This document shows positions 34,290 through 44,792 of a stretch of 64,000 nt of DNA, piece by piece. The notes under the pieces were generated by a model. It was not told where the DNA came from. It did not search any database and saw only the letters and a program-made list of their open reading frames with translations. The position numbers and the translations under genes were made by a program. Source of the stretch: a virus; the IMG/VR virus record IMGVR_UViG_3300035188_001035, positions 1 through 64,000 of that record; one strand, written 5' to 3'. Positions within the stretch are counted from its first letter, which is position 1. Every line of letters begins with the position of its first letter.

Positions 34290-34979
34290 ATGGTCAAAAA
34301 CAAAAAAGAAAATACCGATACTAAAAATACTGTAACACCTAATGATCTGGAGTGGACTGATCATGTTCTAAGTTTGTTGTCTGATGATGAAAAGATATCT
34401 GATAATCCTACTACTGATGGATTACGAAGAATATTTGAAATTGCATTAAATTGTACAGTAATACGATCAACTAGTGATGTTGTTCAGAGTCCTGATCCTA
34501 ATAATGAAAAAAGAGCCACTGTTGTTCATACGCTAGAATATTCATCGAATGATAATAGTAGTATTGTGAAAACTATAAGTGGTGCGGCCGATGTGTATTG
34601 GGGTAATTGTGATAAAATATATAGAAATCATCCTGTGGCCGTTGCCGAAACACGAGCAGAAGGGCGCGCATTAAGACGAGCTTTAAAACTACGCAAGGTT
34701 GTGGCTGCCGAAGAAATTGCAAAAGATATTGAGGATAATCCTGATGGTGACTCGGTGTATAAGGTTAGTGCTAATCAGCTAAACTTTATGGATGTTTTGG
34801 CCAAAAGACTAGATATTAATATGGCTAAAGTTCTAGAGGATGCTGGACATAATGATAAAAATGTTTATAATATAGAGCATAGTATCGCTGTTGATATTAT
34901 CAAAAAATTGTCATCATATCAGCAAAATATCCATAATATATCTGATGATATAAAAGGATACGATGCTGGTTGGAAATAA
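34290..34979 (+). CDS. possible ssDNA-annealing (Rad52/Erf-like) protein
   Basis: A 229-residue protein. The central motif HPVAVAETRAEGRALRRALKL (around residues 114-134) is the closing helix pattern found in phage proteins that pair with single-stranded DNA, and the preceding strands (RATVVHTLEYSS, VKTISGAADVYWG) suit that beta-sheet. The C-terminal 80 residues (SANQLNFMDVLAKRLDINM) look like a small helical domain. It starts two bases after the nuclease. Function is inferred from a short motif and could be wrong. Confidence 0.5.
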   Translation: MVKNKKENTDTKNTVTPNDLEWTDHVLSLLSDDEKISDNPTTDGLRRIFEIALNCTVIRSTSDVVQSPDPNNEKRATVVHTLEYSSNDNSSIVKTISGAADVYWGNCDKIYRNHPVAVAETRAEGRALRRALKLRKVVAAEEIAKDIEDNPDGDSVYKVSANQLNFMDVLAKRLDINMAKVLEDAGHNDKNVYNIEHSIAVDIIKKLSSYQQNIHNISDDIKGYDAGWK

Positions 34980-34988
34980 GGGCTATTT

Positions 34989-35318
34989 ATGAAACTAATC
35001 TATAAAGCTAATGAAAAACTACAATTTGAACTTGAAGCCGAAGGTCAAAAAGAAATATTCAAAGAACTTGCAGTAATCCAGGAAATATTTAGCGAAGATA
35101 AATGCGCATTATGCAACAAAGGTAATATTAAATTTGTTGTAAGAAATGTTGATGGTAATGATTATTATGAATTAAGATGTCAGGACTGTGGAGGCATTTT
35201 ATCTTTTGGTCAACATAAAAAGGGTGGAACATTATTTCCAAAACGCAAGGACGACAATAATGAATATTTGCCGAATAGGGGTTGGCATAAATGGAGCAAA
35301 GAATCTAAGGATAAATAA
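34989..35318 (+). CDS. zinc-ribbon protein
   Basis: A 109-residue protein. CALCNKGN near residue 39 and [17 protein letters not shown] near 67 form a two-CxxC ribbon; the final part [12 protein letters not shown] is aromatic. Similar small proteins occur near Rad52-like or ssDNA genes in phages, so a nucleic-acid link is reasonable. Its stop overlaps the ATG of the large virion protein by one base. Exact role unknown. Confidence 0.6.
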   Translation: MKLIYKANEKLQFELEAEGQKEIFKELAVIQEIFSEDKCALCNKGNIKFVVRNVDGNDYYELRCQDCGGILSFGQHKKGGTLFPKRKDDNNEYLPNRGWHKWSKESKDK

Positions 35319-38300
35319 TGTCTCCTGTTTATGTATCGTGTGATGGTAGAATATCACTAACACAACACGGTGTAACAACAGATGAAAACTGTTGTGGCGG
35401 ATGCTGTTCATACATTTCCGCAAATATAGACTATGTAAAAAATGGTCTGCCAACTAGCCCACCATCGTACACTAATTGTATCCCTGATGGTCCATCAAAA
35501 CCAGTTGTTATAAACGAAAATCCACCAGCAGGTATTTGTGCGCTACATGGTCTTCCTGGAAGTGATGGTACTTTTTCGCCCGGTTGTGATTGTGATTTTG
35601 CAAATAGAACCGATTGTTGTGCTTTCTATTGCGATGTTTGCAATGGATCCGCAATTGGTTGTGATTTTCCTCCTGAGTGTTTCGCGGAATGGACACCTCA
35701 TGAGTATTGCTATTTGACCAATCCGGTATATCCAGAACAAATATATAATATGGAGCAATATGCATTAGCTTGGGCTCAAAATGCTGATTTTACAATTATT
35801 GACAGATTGAGTGGTGCTCTAAATGAATTAAAAACTTGTTTGGAAGATATGGGTTATCAAAACGTAACAGCCAATGCTGGTCTAAGTTATATGCCAGGAA
35901 CCGACGAACATGGTCATTTTGCTCCTATTGTCGTAGATAACCAGCCTTGGGTTCCTGTGGACGAAACTGGACATACACATAATGAATACTTTTCTCAACA
36001 AAGATTAGAAGAAGAATATGGATGGGTATTTTATAATGGATATAATCCTGGAGGATGTGTACCTGATGGAGAGTGTCATCCAGATATGCAAGCTGCTTGT
36101 GGTGGGCCGTGTGGCGGCAATGGTCCGTGTATAAGTCCGGTTATTGTAGACCCGATTAGTAATTTGACGTGTCCTCCTCTGATAGTTGATTATGATAACT
36201 GTACACAATATTGCGAAAAACAAGACTGTTGTGTGTCTTTAGAACCTATTAGGATAACAGGAAATCTTTCTGCTAGTTGTTGTGATAATTGTGGGCGTCT
36301 TGGTAAGGCCAAATGCTGTACAGCATCCAGCGTTATATTTTCTCAACAGGATTTGGAAACTTTGAGTATTGGTACATCGGCCGGTAGAGGAGGAAAATGT
36401 GGAATTAATGGATGTTCTCCGGCAGTATCAGGAATAAGTGAATGTGATACGTTAGGTAATGGAATTTTAAATATGTGGTTCGAACCACTATACGAAGGAT
36501 CAAATGAGTATAATCTTAAAATACTAGCCAGAGAATGTGCGGGATCAAATACTTGTGTAATTGGTCCATTAAGAGCTTATGAATCAGGATGGAATGAAAG
36601 TACACAAAATTATAATAAGCCTATAGATACTTGTGATTATTCTTTTGAAAATCAAGAAGCTTGTGAATGTGGCTATAGAGTTAAAAAATTATGTGTTTCT
36701 ACAATCCAAAGAACTTTTAAATTTAATCTTAATACTAGACACGTTGAGTCTGTTTTTGATGGATTTATAGCGATATATGCTCCCAATAATCCTAGATGGA
36801 TGGTTCCAGATCCTCCAACAACACCTTTTGAACAAGATCTTTATAATAGTATATATACAAATTATTGTGTTGATAAATATTTATGGCCTTCTTGTTTACC
36901 AGAGGATTATGGGATTGGAAATGATGGTTTTTATGTCAGAAAAAGATGCATAGAGAGTGGTCCGCGGCCGTACAATGAAGATGTTATTACTCCTGGCAAT
37001 TTCGTTTCTGAATCAGAATCAGTTGATCCATCCTATCCATTTGCAGGTTATGCTTTATGGCATTTTAGAAATGACTTGGTTCCTGGATGGGAATTATTTG
37101 AGGTAGACGGACCAGATTCTCCAAGAACACAAGGTCTTGCTAGTACACGATCTGCAATAATGAGAGAAACGGTATATGGTCCTCCAGACGAAAGTGCCGC
37201 AACAACAAAATATTACTATACTGCATTTACAAGAAGAGGACTTCCCGATTGGGTGGTATTTACTGTTGGACAAGTAACAAATACAGATTGGACATATGGA
37301 GGTTTAACTACTGCTTGGCCCCTGGGTTCTGCTATATCGAATCATTATGCTGCTATGTGGGGTACTGCACCGGTCTGTGATGATATTGATAATCAATTAC
37401 TGTTCGGTGATGGTGTTTGTGCTGGTAGATTTAAAGAATATTACTATCAATGGACAGTTTCAGAACAATTTCCTAATCAAGAATCGTCTTGCTCGCCAGT
37501 ACTAACAAAAGACAATGAAATGAAAAACTGGGGCTGTGGAGTAATGATAGGCGATGAGTTTATGCAAAATGGAGCTTGTGAAACAGGTATTCAAATTGTT
37601 GATTTTGCTAACGAACTCGAATGGTTGAATGTAATGAACAATTTTAGACCAGTTCCCCCATGGAATATTGAATTATTATTGGGTACTGATGCTGTGGAAT
37701 ATACTTGTGGATCAGAGTGGGGGGTATGGAATGATCCTGAGTGTGTAGTTGTATATGATGAGGAACCAACATGCGATCCTACTCCAACACCAGCACCAAC
37801 ATCAACAGAAACTCCAGTAGCATTTACTCCTACTCCGGGACCTACTGAACCATGTCCAACACCAGAACCTACTCGTCATTGTGAATCGTTATCTCATGAG
37901 TTTGATAGTAATCAATGTCCAACTCCGAGTCCATCAGCTACTCCAACACCAACACCAACTGAAACTCCTACTCCGACACCTACTCCCACTGAGACTCCTA
38001 CTCCAACGCCGTCGCCAACACCAAGTCCAACGCCATCGCCAACACCAAGTCCGACTCCAAGTCCTACTCCGAGTCCAACGCCGTCGCCAACACCGAGTCC
38101 GACTCCAAGTCCTACTCCGAGTCCAACGCCGTCGCCAACACCTAGCCCGACACCATCGCCAACACCGAGTCCAACGCCATCGCCAACACCAAGTCCGACT
38201 CCAAGTCCGACTCCAAGTCCGACTCCATCACCCACGCCAAGTCCTACTCCATCGCCAACACCAAGTCCGACTCCAAGTCCTACTCCGAGTCCAACGCCGT

Positions 38301-38506
38301 CGCCAACACCAAGTCCGACTCCAAGTCCTACTCCGAGTCCAACGCCGTCGCCAACACCTAGCCCGACACCATCGCCAACACCGAGTCCAACGCCATCGCC
38401 AACACCTAGCCCGACACCATCGCCAACACCGAGTCCAACACCAAGCCCAACGCCGTCGCCAACACCAAGCCCGACTCCGAGTCCAACGCCATCGCCCACT
38501 CCTTAA
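35318..38506 (+). CDS. large cysteine-rich protein with a (Ser-Pro-Thr-Pro)n mucin-like tail
   Basis: A 1062-residue protein. Residues 1-about 820 are Cys-rich and globular: [29 protein letters not shown], an [10 protein letters not shown] segment that recalls fibre proteins, and many disulfide- or metal-capable pairs. The remaining 240 residues start with [12 protein letters not shown] and turn into about forty near-perfect SPTP units. It has no signal peptide, so it is probably placed in the virion rather than secreted. Proline forces an extended chain, with Ser and Thr every second residue open for O-glycosylation. It sits one gene before the glycosyltransferases, and a second and third protein in the window share the tail. 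Family of the head is not recognised. Confidence 0.75.
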   Translation: MSPVYVSCDGRISLTQHGVTTDENCCGGCCSYISANIDYVKNGLPTSPPSYTNCIPDGPSKPVVINENPPAGICALHGLPGSDGTFSPGCDCDFANRTDCCAFYCDVCNGSAIGCDFPPECFAEWTPHEYCYLTNPVYPEQIYNMEQYALAWAQNADFTIIDRLSGALNELKTCLEDMGYQNVTANAGLSYMPGTDEHGHFAPIVVDNQPWVPVDETGHTHNEYFSQQRLEEEYGWVFYNGYNPGGCVPDGECHPDMQAACGGPCGGNGPCISPVIVDPISNLTCPPLIVDYDNCTQYCEKQDCCVSLEPIRITGNLSASCCDNCGRLGKAKCCTASSVIFSQQDLETLSIGTSAGRGGKCGINGCSPAVSGISECDTLGNGILNMWFEPLYEGSNEYNLKILARECAGSNTCVIGPLRAYESGWNESTQNYNKPIDTCDYSFENQEACECGYRVKKLCVSTIQRTFKFNLNTRHVESVFDGFIAIYAPNNPRWMVPDPPTTPFEQDLYNSIYTNYCVDKYLWPSCLPEDYGIGNDGFYVRKRCIESGPRPYNEDVITPGNFVSESESVDPSYPFAGYALWHFRNDLVPGWELFEVDGPDSPRTQGLASTRSAIMRETVYGPPDESAATTKYYYTAFTRRGLPDWVVFTVGQVTNTDWTYGGLTTAWPLGSAISNHYAAMWGTAPVCDDIDNQLLFGDGVCAGRFKEYYYQWTVSEQFPNQESSCSPVLTKDNEMKNWGCGVMIGDEFMQNGACETGIQIVDFANELEWLNVMNNFRPVPPWNIELLLGTDAVEYTCGSEWGVWNDPECVVVYDEEPTCDPTPTPAPTSTETPVAFTPTPGPTEPCPTPEPTRHCESLSHEFDSNQCPTPSPSATPTPTPTETPTPTPTPTETPTPTPSPTPSPTPSPTPSPTPSPTPSPTPSPTPSPTPSPTPSPTPSPTPSPTPSPTPSPTPSPTPSPTPSPTPSPTPSPTPSPTPSPTPSPTPSPTPSPTPSPTPSPTPSPTPSPTPSPTPSPTPSPTPSPTPSPTPSPTPSPTPSPTPSPTPSPTPSPTPSPTPSPTP
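37918..38503 (+). repeat. 12-base SPTP coding repeat tract, copy A
   Basis: Tandem 12-base units for Ser-Pro-Thr-Pro, about forty of them, using alternating synonyms (AGT/TCG/TCA for Ser; ACT/ACG/ACA for Thr; CCA/CCG/CCT for Pro). Higher-order blocks of five to eight units repeat almost word for word, so the tract looks recently expanded. It is GC-richer than the surroundings and nearly identical in blocks to copies B and C. Confidence 0.9.
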
Positions 38507-38528
38507 GTTATAATAAGAGAATAATATT

Positions 38529-39155
38529 ATGGAACCTATTAAAATTATCAATATAGAATGCGTAAGTAGTAATGCTCCGTGTTATACTATCACTATATCA
38601 GCTGCTAATTTTATTCCTGGATATTATATTGAGACTAGTTTAGACAATGGAGGAACATGGACAACACAACAATTATTAACATCTTCAATAACTACTACCG
38701 ATATATGTTTCGAAGAACCACTAGAATCTGCTGTCTTGATCAGATTAGCATATGTAGGATGTATGGAAACTATACCTCCAACGCCAACACCATCACCAAC
38801 ACCAACAGAAACTCCAACACCTACCCCGACACCTACTCCCACTGAGACTCCTACTCCAACGCCGTCACCAACACCGAGTCCGACACCTAGTCCAACGCCA
38901 AGTCCTACTCCATCGCCAACACCAAGTCCGACTCCAAGTCCGACTCCATCACCCACGCCAAGTCCGACTCCATCACCCACGCCAAGTCCTACTCCATCGC
39001 CAACACCAAGTCCGACTCCAAGTCCTACTCCGAGTCCAACGCCGTCGCCAACACCTAGCCCGACACCATCGCCAACTCCTAGTCCAACGCCGTCGCCAAC
39101 ACCGAGTCCAATGCCATCACCAACACCGAATCCGACGCCGTCACCAACCCCATAA
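38529..39155 (+). CDS. small protein with SPTP mucin-like tail
   Basis: A 208-residue protein. The N-terminal 80 residues form a compact beta domain ([40 protein letters not shown]), similar to a single Ig- or fibronectin-like virion domain. The remaining 125 residues are [13 protein letters not shown] and then about 23 SPTP units. There is no signal peptide. It has the same tail as the preceding large protein, so the tails probably share function or modification. Glycosyltransferases begin 40 bases downstream. Confidence 0.75.
   Translation: MEPIKIINIECVSSNAPCYTITISAANFIPGYYIETSLDNGGTWTTQQLLTSSITTTDICFEEPLESAVLIRLAYVGCMETIPPTPTPSPTPTETPTPTPTPTPTETPTPTPSPTPSPTPSPTPSPTPSPTPSPTPSPTPSPTPSPTPSPTPSPTPSPTPSPTPSPTPSPTPSPTPSPTPSPTPSPTPSPTPSPMPSPTPNPTPSPTP
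38778..39152 (+). repeat. 12-base SPTP coding repeat tract, copy B
   Basis: About 23 SPTP units plus a TETP lead-in, in direct orientation to copy A and inverted relative to copy C. Two units near the end carry changes (MPSP, NPTP). Blocks of several units match copies A and C at base level. Confidence 0.85.
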
Positions 39156-39194
39156 TTACTATATCTCTATATAATCAAAGGACTTAAATTCATT

Positions 39195-40454
39195 ATGGAA
39201 ACAATATTTATTCAAATAGCATCATACAGGGATCCTGAATTAGTACCAACTATTAATGATCTGATAGATAAAGCAGCAAATCCTAACAATCTAAGATTCG
39301 GCATAGCGTGGCAAAATAATAAAAAAAATGATGCTTGGGATAATATAGATTTATTTAAAAATGATAAACGATTTAGAATTATAGATATAGATTATAAACA
39401 ATCTCAGGGAGTATGTTGGGCCAGAAATAAAGTACAACAGTTATATAATAATGAAAAGTATACACTACAAATAGATAGTCATCATAGGTTTATAAAAGAT
39501 TGGGACATTTTATTGATAGACATGGTCAAAAATTTGCAAAATGATGGTTATAACAAACCATTGATCACCACATACTTGCCTAGTTATAATCCAAAAAATG
39601 ACCCAAGTGATAGAGTTATGGTTCCTTGGAAAATGAATTTTGATAGATTCATACCAGAAGGGGCCGTTTTCTTTTTACCAGCACCATTTGACAATAATGA
39701 TGATATTACTAAACCTATACCATCCAGATTTTATAGCGCACACTTTGCGTTTACATTAGGTGATTTTGTTAAAGAAGTACAACACGACCCTAATTATTAT
39801 TTTCATGGTGAAGAAATAAGTATAGCAGTAAGAGCATTTACACACGGATATGATCTTTTTCATCCTAATATTGTTGTGGCTTGGCACGAATATACTAGAA
39901 AAGACAGAACCAAACAGTGGGATGATGATAAAACTTGGCATGTAAGAAACCAATTAAGCCATTTAAGAAATAGAAAATTATTTGGAATGGATAATGAAAA
40001 ACAAGATATTGATTTTGAAAAATATGGTTTTGGCAATATTAGAAGTTTAACAGATTATGAGAAGTATAGTGGGCTATCGTTTAAATCAAGATCCATTACA
40101 GATGATGTGATTTATCATAAAAATCCTAATTTGAATAATATAGATATTCCTGATAAAGATTTTCAAGAATCATTACAACACATTTTTAAATATTGTATAA
40201 ATTTACCATCAGATAAAATTAATGAAAATGATTATGATTTTTGGGTGGTTGCTTTTCATGATGCTGAAGATAGAACAGTATATAGAAAAGATAGTGATAA
40301 AGAAGAAATAAAAAATACAGTTTCTAACGGGCGACCGACCTTCTATAATATATGGAGAGAATTTCATGTTTCCGAAATGCCAAAAAAATGGGTGGTATGG
40401 CCGCACTCACTATCTAAAGGCTGGTGCGAAAAAATAGAAGGTTCAATAATATGA
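39195..40454 (+). CDS. GlcNAc-type glycosyltransferase (PF11397-like)
   Basis: A 419-residue enzyme. It opens METIFIQIASYRDPELVPTI and continues ANPNNLRFGIAWQN, then YTLQIDSHHRFIKDWD, the defining blocks of the GlcNAc-transferase family that acts on Skp1 hydroxyproline in eukaryotes. The DSH is the likely metal-binding DxH. Since eukaryotic relatives modify proline-rich protein sites, transfer to the Pro-rich SPTP tails is an attractive but unproven idea. The C-terminal 140 residues are an added domain. It is preceded by AAAGGA and overlaps the next by four bases. Confidence 0.8.
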   Translation: METIFIQIASYRDPELVPTINDLIDKAANPNNLRFGIAWQNNKKNDAWDNIDLFKNDKRFRIIDIDYKQSQGVCWARNKVQQLYNNEKYTLQIDSHHRFIKDWDILLIDMVKNLQNDGYNKPLITTYLPSYNPKNDPSDRVMVPWKMNFDRFIPEGAVFFLPAPFDNNDDITKPIPSRFYSAHFAFTLGDFVKEVQHDPNYYFHGEEISIAVRAFTHGYDLFHPNIVVAWHEYTRKDRTKQWDDDKTWHVRNQLSHLRNRKLFGMDNEKQDIDFEKYGFGNIRSLTDYEKYSGLSFKSRSITDDVIYHKNPNLNNIDIPDKDFQESLQHIFKYCINLPSDKINENDYDFWVVAFHDAEDRTVYRKDSDKEEIKNTVSNGRPTFYNIWREFHVSEMPKKWVVWPHSLSKGWCEKIEGSII

Positions 40455-41281
40455 AAAGGGCATTGGTTGGTTTTGTAACAAATATTACAGCTAATTATTC
40501 AAAAATAAAAATATGGACTAATAGCTTTAAAAAACATTGTAAAAATGATGCAATATATCTTATTGCAGCAAATGCATCAAATGAAGAAATAGACTTATTA
40601 ATAAAACTAGATATTAATATTCATAATATTATTATTGATGATAATGATTTACAATTTATCAACCATAAAAGACTTTACTATACATATGATCTTTTGTCTA
40701 AAATTGATATAGAATATATATTAGTTACTGATGTTTTTGATGTTATTTTTCAAAATGATCCATTTAAAAAATTAGACTTTAATAAATTTGATTTGTTTCT
40801 AACTTTAGAAGGAGTGTTGGTGAGTGAAGAACCTTGGAATTCTGATGTAATAAACAAAATTTTTCCAGAATACTATCAGTTATGTAGAAATCGAGATGTA
40901 ATTTGTAGCGGCATTATAGCAGGAAAACGAGACCATCTAATTAATTTATTATCTAGCATGTATAATTTGTGTGAAAACTGTTCAAATAATCATAATATAA
41001 AAGATCAGGCCGCACTTATAGTTTTGGATACTATCAAACGTATTGATGCACATATTAAATATCTATCATTAAAGGATGGTTGGGTCGTGAATTGTGCCGT
41101 TGCTGGGCCAACCAATTTTTTTGAATCTTGGGGATTTAAGAATACTATTGAAAAAAGATACCTAGATATACCAGTATTAAGAAATAATAATATATATATT
41201 GGTGATTTACAATATGATATAGTACATCAATTTAATCGTATTTCTGAATGGAATAAGGAGTTAATAAAAGATTATGAGTAA
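40451..41281 (+). CDS. GT-A-type glycosyltransferase-like protein
   Basis: A 276-residue protein from ATG 40451 (ATGA overlap). KRALVGFVTNITANYSKIKIW opens a Rossmann-like fold; YILVTDVFDVIFQNDPFKKL is a DxD-type metal site (Asp-Val-Phe-Asp) with the 'vvDayDvlf' look of GT-A enzymes that act in protein glycosylation. VICSGIIAGKRDHLINLLSS and IKDQAALIVLD follow as in that group. Acceptor unknown. Part of the coupled four-gene run on the + strand. Confidence 0.7.
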   Translation: MKRALVGFVTNITANYSKIKIWTNSFKKHCKNDAIYLIAANASNEEIDLLIKLDINIHNIIIDDNDLQFINHKRLYYTYDLLSKIDIEYILVTDVFDVIFQNDPFKKLDFNKFDLFLTLEGVLVSEEPWNSDVINKIFPEYYQLCRNRDVICSGIIAGKRDHLINLLSSMYNLCENCSNNHNIKDQAALIVLDTIKRIDAHIKYLSLKDGWVVNCAVAGPTNFFESWGFKNTIEKRYLDIPVLRNNNIYIGDLQYDIVHQFNRISEWNKELIKDYE

Positions 41282-42026
41282 TGCAATATGCATGTGTACA
41301 ACATCAGAGACATACTCCCAAAATTTAATAGATTGGAAAAAGAATTTTATTGATGAGAACACCTATTTGATTGTAGATAAAACTAAAAATAGTAATTTTA
41401 ATTCTAATGATTTTATATATACAGAATCTGATATTAGAAAAAATCTTAATTTTAATCATGATGTTAGCAAAAAGCACTACTGGAATAGCTATGGCAACAG
41501 AAATATTATCTGGTTTTATGCGCATTTTAGAATGATTAATTTCTATTTAACCCATAATGATTTTGACTATTATTGGTTTTTTGACGATGATGTATATATG
41601 GATAATTGGCAAAAATTTATTGATACTACAAATAATTATGATTATGATTTTATGTCATATTTTTGTTTTAAAAAGAATAATGTAAAATCTACAGAAAATA
41701 TACCATATATCGATCACAACACAACTTCTGGACAACTGTGGTTTGAAAGATTTCCTGGTCATAATGACATACTACCAAAAACAAATGAATATTTTGGGTC
41801 TTTTTTTCCAACGGTCAGGTACTCTAATAAAGCGATGAGAAAATTGATTGAAATTAATAGTTTAGGATATTTTGGTTATTCTGAGGGTTTTGTTCCAACA
41901 GTATTAAATATGTATAATTTTTCACTCAAATCTATTATCAATCCTGATAATTCATCAGATATGTTCGATATTAACGATATAAATATTTTACATAAAAATA
42001 TAAGGATTACATGGCAATGGATATAA
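41274..42026 (+). CDS. glycosyltransferase-like protein
   Basis: A 250-residue protein. FDYYWFFDDDVYMDNWQKFI carries an Asp-rich metal-binding site; further on TSGQLWFERFPGHND and GYFGYSEGFVPTVLN look like acceptor- and donor-site loops. The pattern resembles GT-A transferases that work on polysaccharides. It overlaps its neighbours by eight and sixteen bases. Assigned by motif and context. Confidence 0.65.
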   Translation: MSNAICMCTTSETYSQNLIDWKKNFIDENTYLIVDKTKNSNFNSNDFIYTESDIRKNLNFNHDVSKKHYWNSYGNRNIIWFYAHFRMINFYLTHNDFDYYWFFDDDVYMDNWQKFIDTTNNYDYDFMSYFCFKKNNVKSTENIPYIDHNTTSGQLWFERFPGHNDILPKTNEYFGSFFPTVRYSNKAMRKLIEINSLGYFGYSEGFVPTVLNMYNFSLKSIINPDNSSDMFDINDINILHKNIRITWQWI

Positions 42027-43387
42027 AAAAGCCAATATTAGTTACAGCTATTTATGATATAGGTAGAGATAATTGGGAATCATATAATCTATCATACAAC
42101 AATTATTTAGCATGGATGCGCAATACTCTCTCATTAGATAGTTATATTGTAATTTATACAGAACGGAAATTTTTGTCTAAAATAGAGGAAATGCGTAAGG
42201 AATTCGATCCTACACTAGATAAAACAGTTATTATAACAACACCAATTGAGGAGTTGGATGCGTATAAACTGTACTATACTAAACTTTGTGATTTAATGTT
42301 CAGTAAAGAATTCAAAGATAAAATACATACTAAAGTTCCAGAGATGACCAAACCCCTATATAATGTCATCATGTTCAATAAAATATTTTTTCTAAAAAAA
42401 GCTAAAGAATTTTTTAATGGAGATTTTTATATTTGGGTAGATGCTGGTGGTCTAAGAGAGAATATATCCAATTATAATAATCAAAGATGGCCATGTTTGA
42501 ATAAAATCAACGAACTAGATAACTCAAAAATAACATTTTTTAGCCATAGTCAAACTATAATGATTAGGAATCAAGATATCGAAAATCATGCGTTGTCTCA
42601 ACAAAGATACATACAAGGAACAGCTTTTTTGATTCCGGTAAATTTGATAGATGAATTATTAGATAATTTTAATCAAACTATTAATGAATCTCTGGAACAT
42701 CAATATATAGGAAGTGACGAAAAAATATTCGATATAACTTATTGCAAAAATAAAACCAAATATAGTTTAATTAAGTGTGATTGGAGGACTTACTTTAATA
42801 TATTCAAAGACGATGGACTAAAACTTTTCGATAAAGACGGAAATAGACCTTCAAAAATATTTCTAGATCTAGGATCTCATCAATTACAAGGATTAAAAAA
42901 ATATATTGATAAATTATATATAGATAATAGCTGGGAAATACATTGTTTTGAACCGAATTCTATGGTTAAAACAGAAGAGTTTATTGAAGCGATTAAAGAA
43001 TTGTCTATTCAATTTCATAAAAAAGCAGTATGGATAAGAAATGGAAGAACTATTTTTAATCAACACGGAGAAAAAGGAGAAGGGCAAGGTTCTTTATTGG
43101 AAGAAACTGAAGGTGGAAAAGCGTATGGAGATTTTTATGCAGAAGAGGTAGTGGACTGTGTTGATTTGCTAGACTTTATAAAAAAATTAGATCCTAAAAA
43201 AGATATTTATATCAAAATGGATATAGAATGGTCAGAATATAAAGTTCTTAATAAATTATTATCTGATTGGCCTAAAAATATCAAAAAGATATGGATTGAA
43301 TGGCATGGATCTAATAGCAATAAAGAGAATATAAAGACTCTAGAGGATGCTATTAAAAATTTAGGAACAGATCTAGAGGTAATTTAA
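42011..43387 (+). CDS. fusion of HtrL/YibB-like glycosyltransferase and FkbM-like methyltransferase
   Basis: A 458-residue two-domain protein. Residues 1-about 265: LVTAIYDIGRDNWESYNLSY, MTKPLYNVIMFNKIFFLKKA and FYIWVDAGG are typical of the HtrL/YibB family of sugar transferases. Residues about 275-458: IFLDLGSHQLQGLKKYI (SAM-binding motif), WEIHCFEPNS, VDCVDLLDFIKKL and IYIKMDIEWSEYKVLNKLL match FkbM methyltransferases, which commonly O-methylate sugars. A transfer followed by capping methylation in one chain is plausible. It ends the + strand run; its stop is five bases from the stop of the convergent gene. Confidence 0.75.
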   Translation: MAMDIKKPILVTAIYDIGRDNWESYNLSYNNYLAWMRNTLSLDSYIVIYTERKFLSKIEEMRKEFDPTLDKTVIITTPIEELDAYKLYYTKLCDLMFSKEFKDKIHTKVPEMTKPLYNVIMFNKIFFLKKAKEFFNGDFYIWVDAGGLRENISNYNNQRWPCLNKINELDNSKITFFSHSQTIMIRNQDIENHALSQQRYIQGTAFLIPVNLIDELLDNFNQTINESLEHQYIGSDEKIFDITYCKNKTKYSLIKCDWRTYFNIFKDDGLKLFDKDGNRPSKIFLDLGSHQLQGLKKYIDKLYIDNSWEIHCFEPNSMVKTEEFIEAIKELSIQFHKKAVWIRNGRTIFNQHGEKGEGQGSLLEETEGGKAYGDFYAEEVVDCVDLLDFIKKLDPKKDIYIKMDIEWSEYKVLNKLLSDWPKNIKKIWIEWHGSNSNKENIKTLEDAIKNLGTDLEVI

Positions 43388-43392
43388 TCAAT

Positions 43393-44103
43393 CTATTTTT
43401 GTGCATATTCTGATCTAGGATATCTTTTAGTATAGTGATCTATCTTTGAATGATGCATACAATACGGATTTGCAAAACCTTTATTTAAAGCGTTCAAAAG
43501 CCAAAACTCTCCAAAAATTCTAAATTCGATAGGCTGTAGTTGAGAATCTTTTCTTATATAACAACCATATACATCATTAAAACTTCTAATTTTTTTAATA
43601 TAAGAATTTGATGCCCACCAAAAATTACCAGAAAAATGTGGATGTTTATGACCGTCTTGTATAGACTGAAGATTAACTCCACAAGCATCATAATTTTTTA
43701 AATATTTTGTTGATTCGTCCCATAATTCTATCAAGAAATATTCCATTAAGTCTATCCAATCCTGTATATTATCTTTTTCATTTTCTTTTGAGTGTGCTCT
43801 CCACACTCCTTTACTATGTAAATATAAAATATTATCTTCGTCTGAAAATTCCTTACATTTATTCCATAAAAAATCTAATGTGTGTCCTTCCGTACTTTCA
43901 TTATTTGAATTAAATGATAGATGAATTTTATTATCGTCTTTTAGAAGTGAAATGATAGAATCATCAATATGTTTACCTATCATATTAATATATATTGTAT
44001 TAATAGAATCATAAAGTCCATAATTTTTAATTTTATGCATGGTTTTTTGGAATCTATCAAAGTAGTCATTTATACAAAACATATGATAAAAGATATAGTT
44101 CAT
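43393..44103 (-). CDS. glycosyltransferase-like protein, last gene of the minus-strand run
   Basis: A 236-residue protein with NYIFYHMFCINDYFDRFQKT at the start and ILYLHSKGVWRAHSKENEKD in the middle, the 'YLHxKG' motif of a group of glycan-related proteins near cell-surface polysaccharide loci. GNFWWASNSYIKKI and EFRIFGEFWLLN follow. No DxD of the usual form is obvious. A sugar-related role is likely from motif and neighbours. It ends convergently with the + strand fusion gene, with no terminator in the five-base gap. Confidence 0.65.
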   Translation of the reverse strand: MNYIFYHMFCINDYFDRFQKTMHKIKNYGLYDSINTIYINMIGKHIDDSIISLLKDDNKIHLSFNSNNESTEGHTLDFLWNKCKEFSDEDNILYLHSKGVWRAHSKENEKDNIQDWIDLMEYFLIELWDESTKYLKNYDACGVNLQSIQDGHKHPHFSGNFWWASNSYIKKIRSFNDVYGCYIRKDSQLQPIEFRIFGEFWLLNALNKGFANPYCMHHSKIDHYTKRYPRSEYAQK

Positions 44104-44112
44104 AATATAGTT

Positions 44113-44790
44113 TTAGTTTTTAAAAAAGTTGTACGCTAAATAATCTTCTATCTCATTCTGATTTCCTATATCGAAATGATGATCTCCTAATCTACCATCA
44201 TCGATTCTATTATATTTTTTAACTTGAAATTCTTCCCTAGTTTTAGAATAATAGTGATTTAATTGAGCAATATCTGTTGGTACATCTAGATAAGGACAAT
44301 TAGGGCGATGAACTTGCATACTAGGGGTGTTTTTATCGATTCTTACTATAGATTTTCCAATAATATCAGGATTAATACCTCTTTTTGTAAATCTTTGTAA
44401 AACACTATAATTATTATTTTCAACTTTATCCAAACCATTATTACCAAAATAAAACCATCTAAAACAAAACGCAGCATATTCTTTATAGTTTTTTAAAAAA
44501 TCTTTTATATTTTTATGATTTTTTAGAACTAAAAATTCATCAATATCAAAAAAAGCAGCATATTCATATTCTGATTTATAATCGTCAATAAATTTATTAT
44601 AACTATAAATTTGTCTATCTCCTCTATCTTCATCAAATTCTATTTTAATTAAATTAGGATGATTAAATTTTGTGCGCCAATTATTTTGATAAAGAAATAT
44701 ATTATCGAATCCTAATTTAATATGATATTCTACCCATTCTTGAATATAATAATCTTCATTTTTAGCTATACAAACACACGCTGTTTTCAT
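44113..44790 (-). CDS. GT2/GT92-type glycosyltransferase
   Basis: A 225-residue protein started at MKTACVCIAKNEDYYIQEWV (44790), because this is the family start; codons before it would run into the neighbour. LGFDNIFLYQNNW and YAAFFDIDEFLVLK (DxD site) are characteristic of the Glyco_tranf_2_4/GT92 group. HRPNCPYLDVPTDIAQLNHYYSK matches the late acceptor loop. It acts on a glycan or protein acceptor in the cytoplasm. Coupled to its neighbours on the minus strand. Confidence 0.8.
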   Translation of the reverse strand: MKTACVCIAKNEDYYIQEWVEYHIKLGFDNIFLYQNNWRTKFNHPNLIKIEFDEDRGDRQIYSYNKFIDDYKSEYEYAAFFDIDEFLVLKNHKNIKDFLKNYKEYAAFCFRWFYFGNNGLDKVENNNYSVLQRFTKRGINPDIIGKSIVRIDKNTPSMQVHRPNCPYLDVPTDIAQLNHYYSKTREEFQVKKYNRIDDGRLGDHHFDIGNQNEIEDYLAYNFFKN

Positions 44791-44792
44791 AT

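Noticed and set aside
37912-38513. Long ORFs on both strands of the SPTP repeats (GVGLGVGDG on the other strand, QHQVRLQV-like in another frame)
   Set aside because: A 12-base repeat with no stop in any frame opens all frames. The in-frame SPTP tail is attached to a normal head domain and follows normal gene spacing; the others are shadows. The same holds for 45978-46530.
39156-39194. TATAAT in the gap before the first GlcNAc-type transferase as a promoter
   Set aside because: No TTGAC-like -35 stands 16-18 bases upstream (that region is the end of the SPTP tract), so I do not call it.
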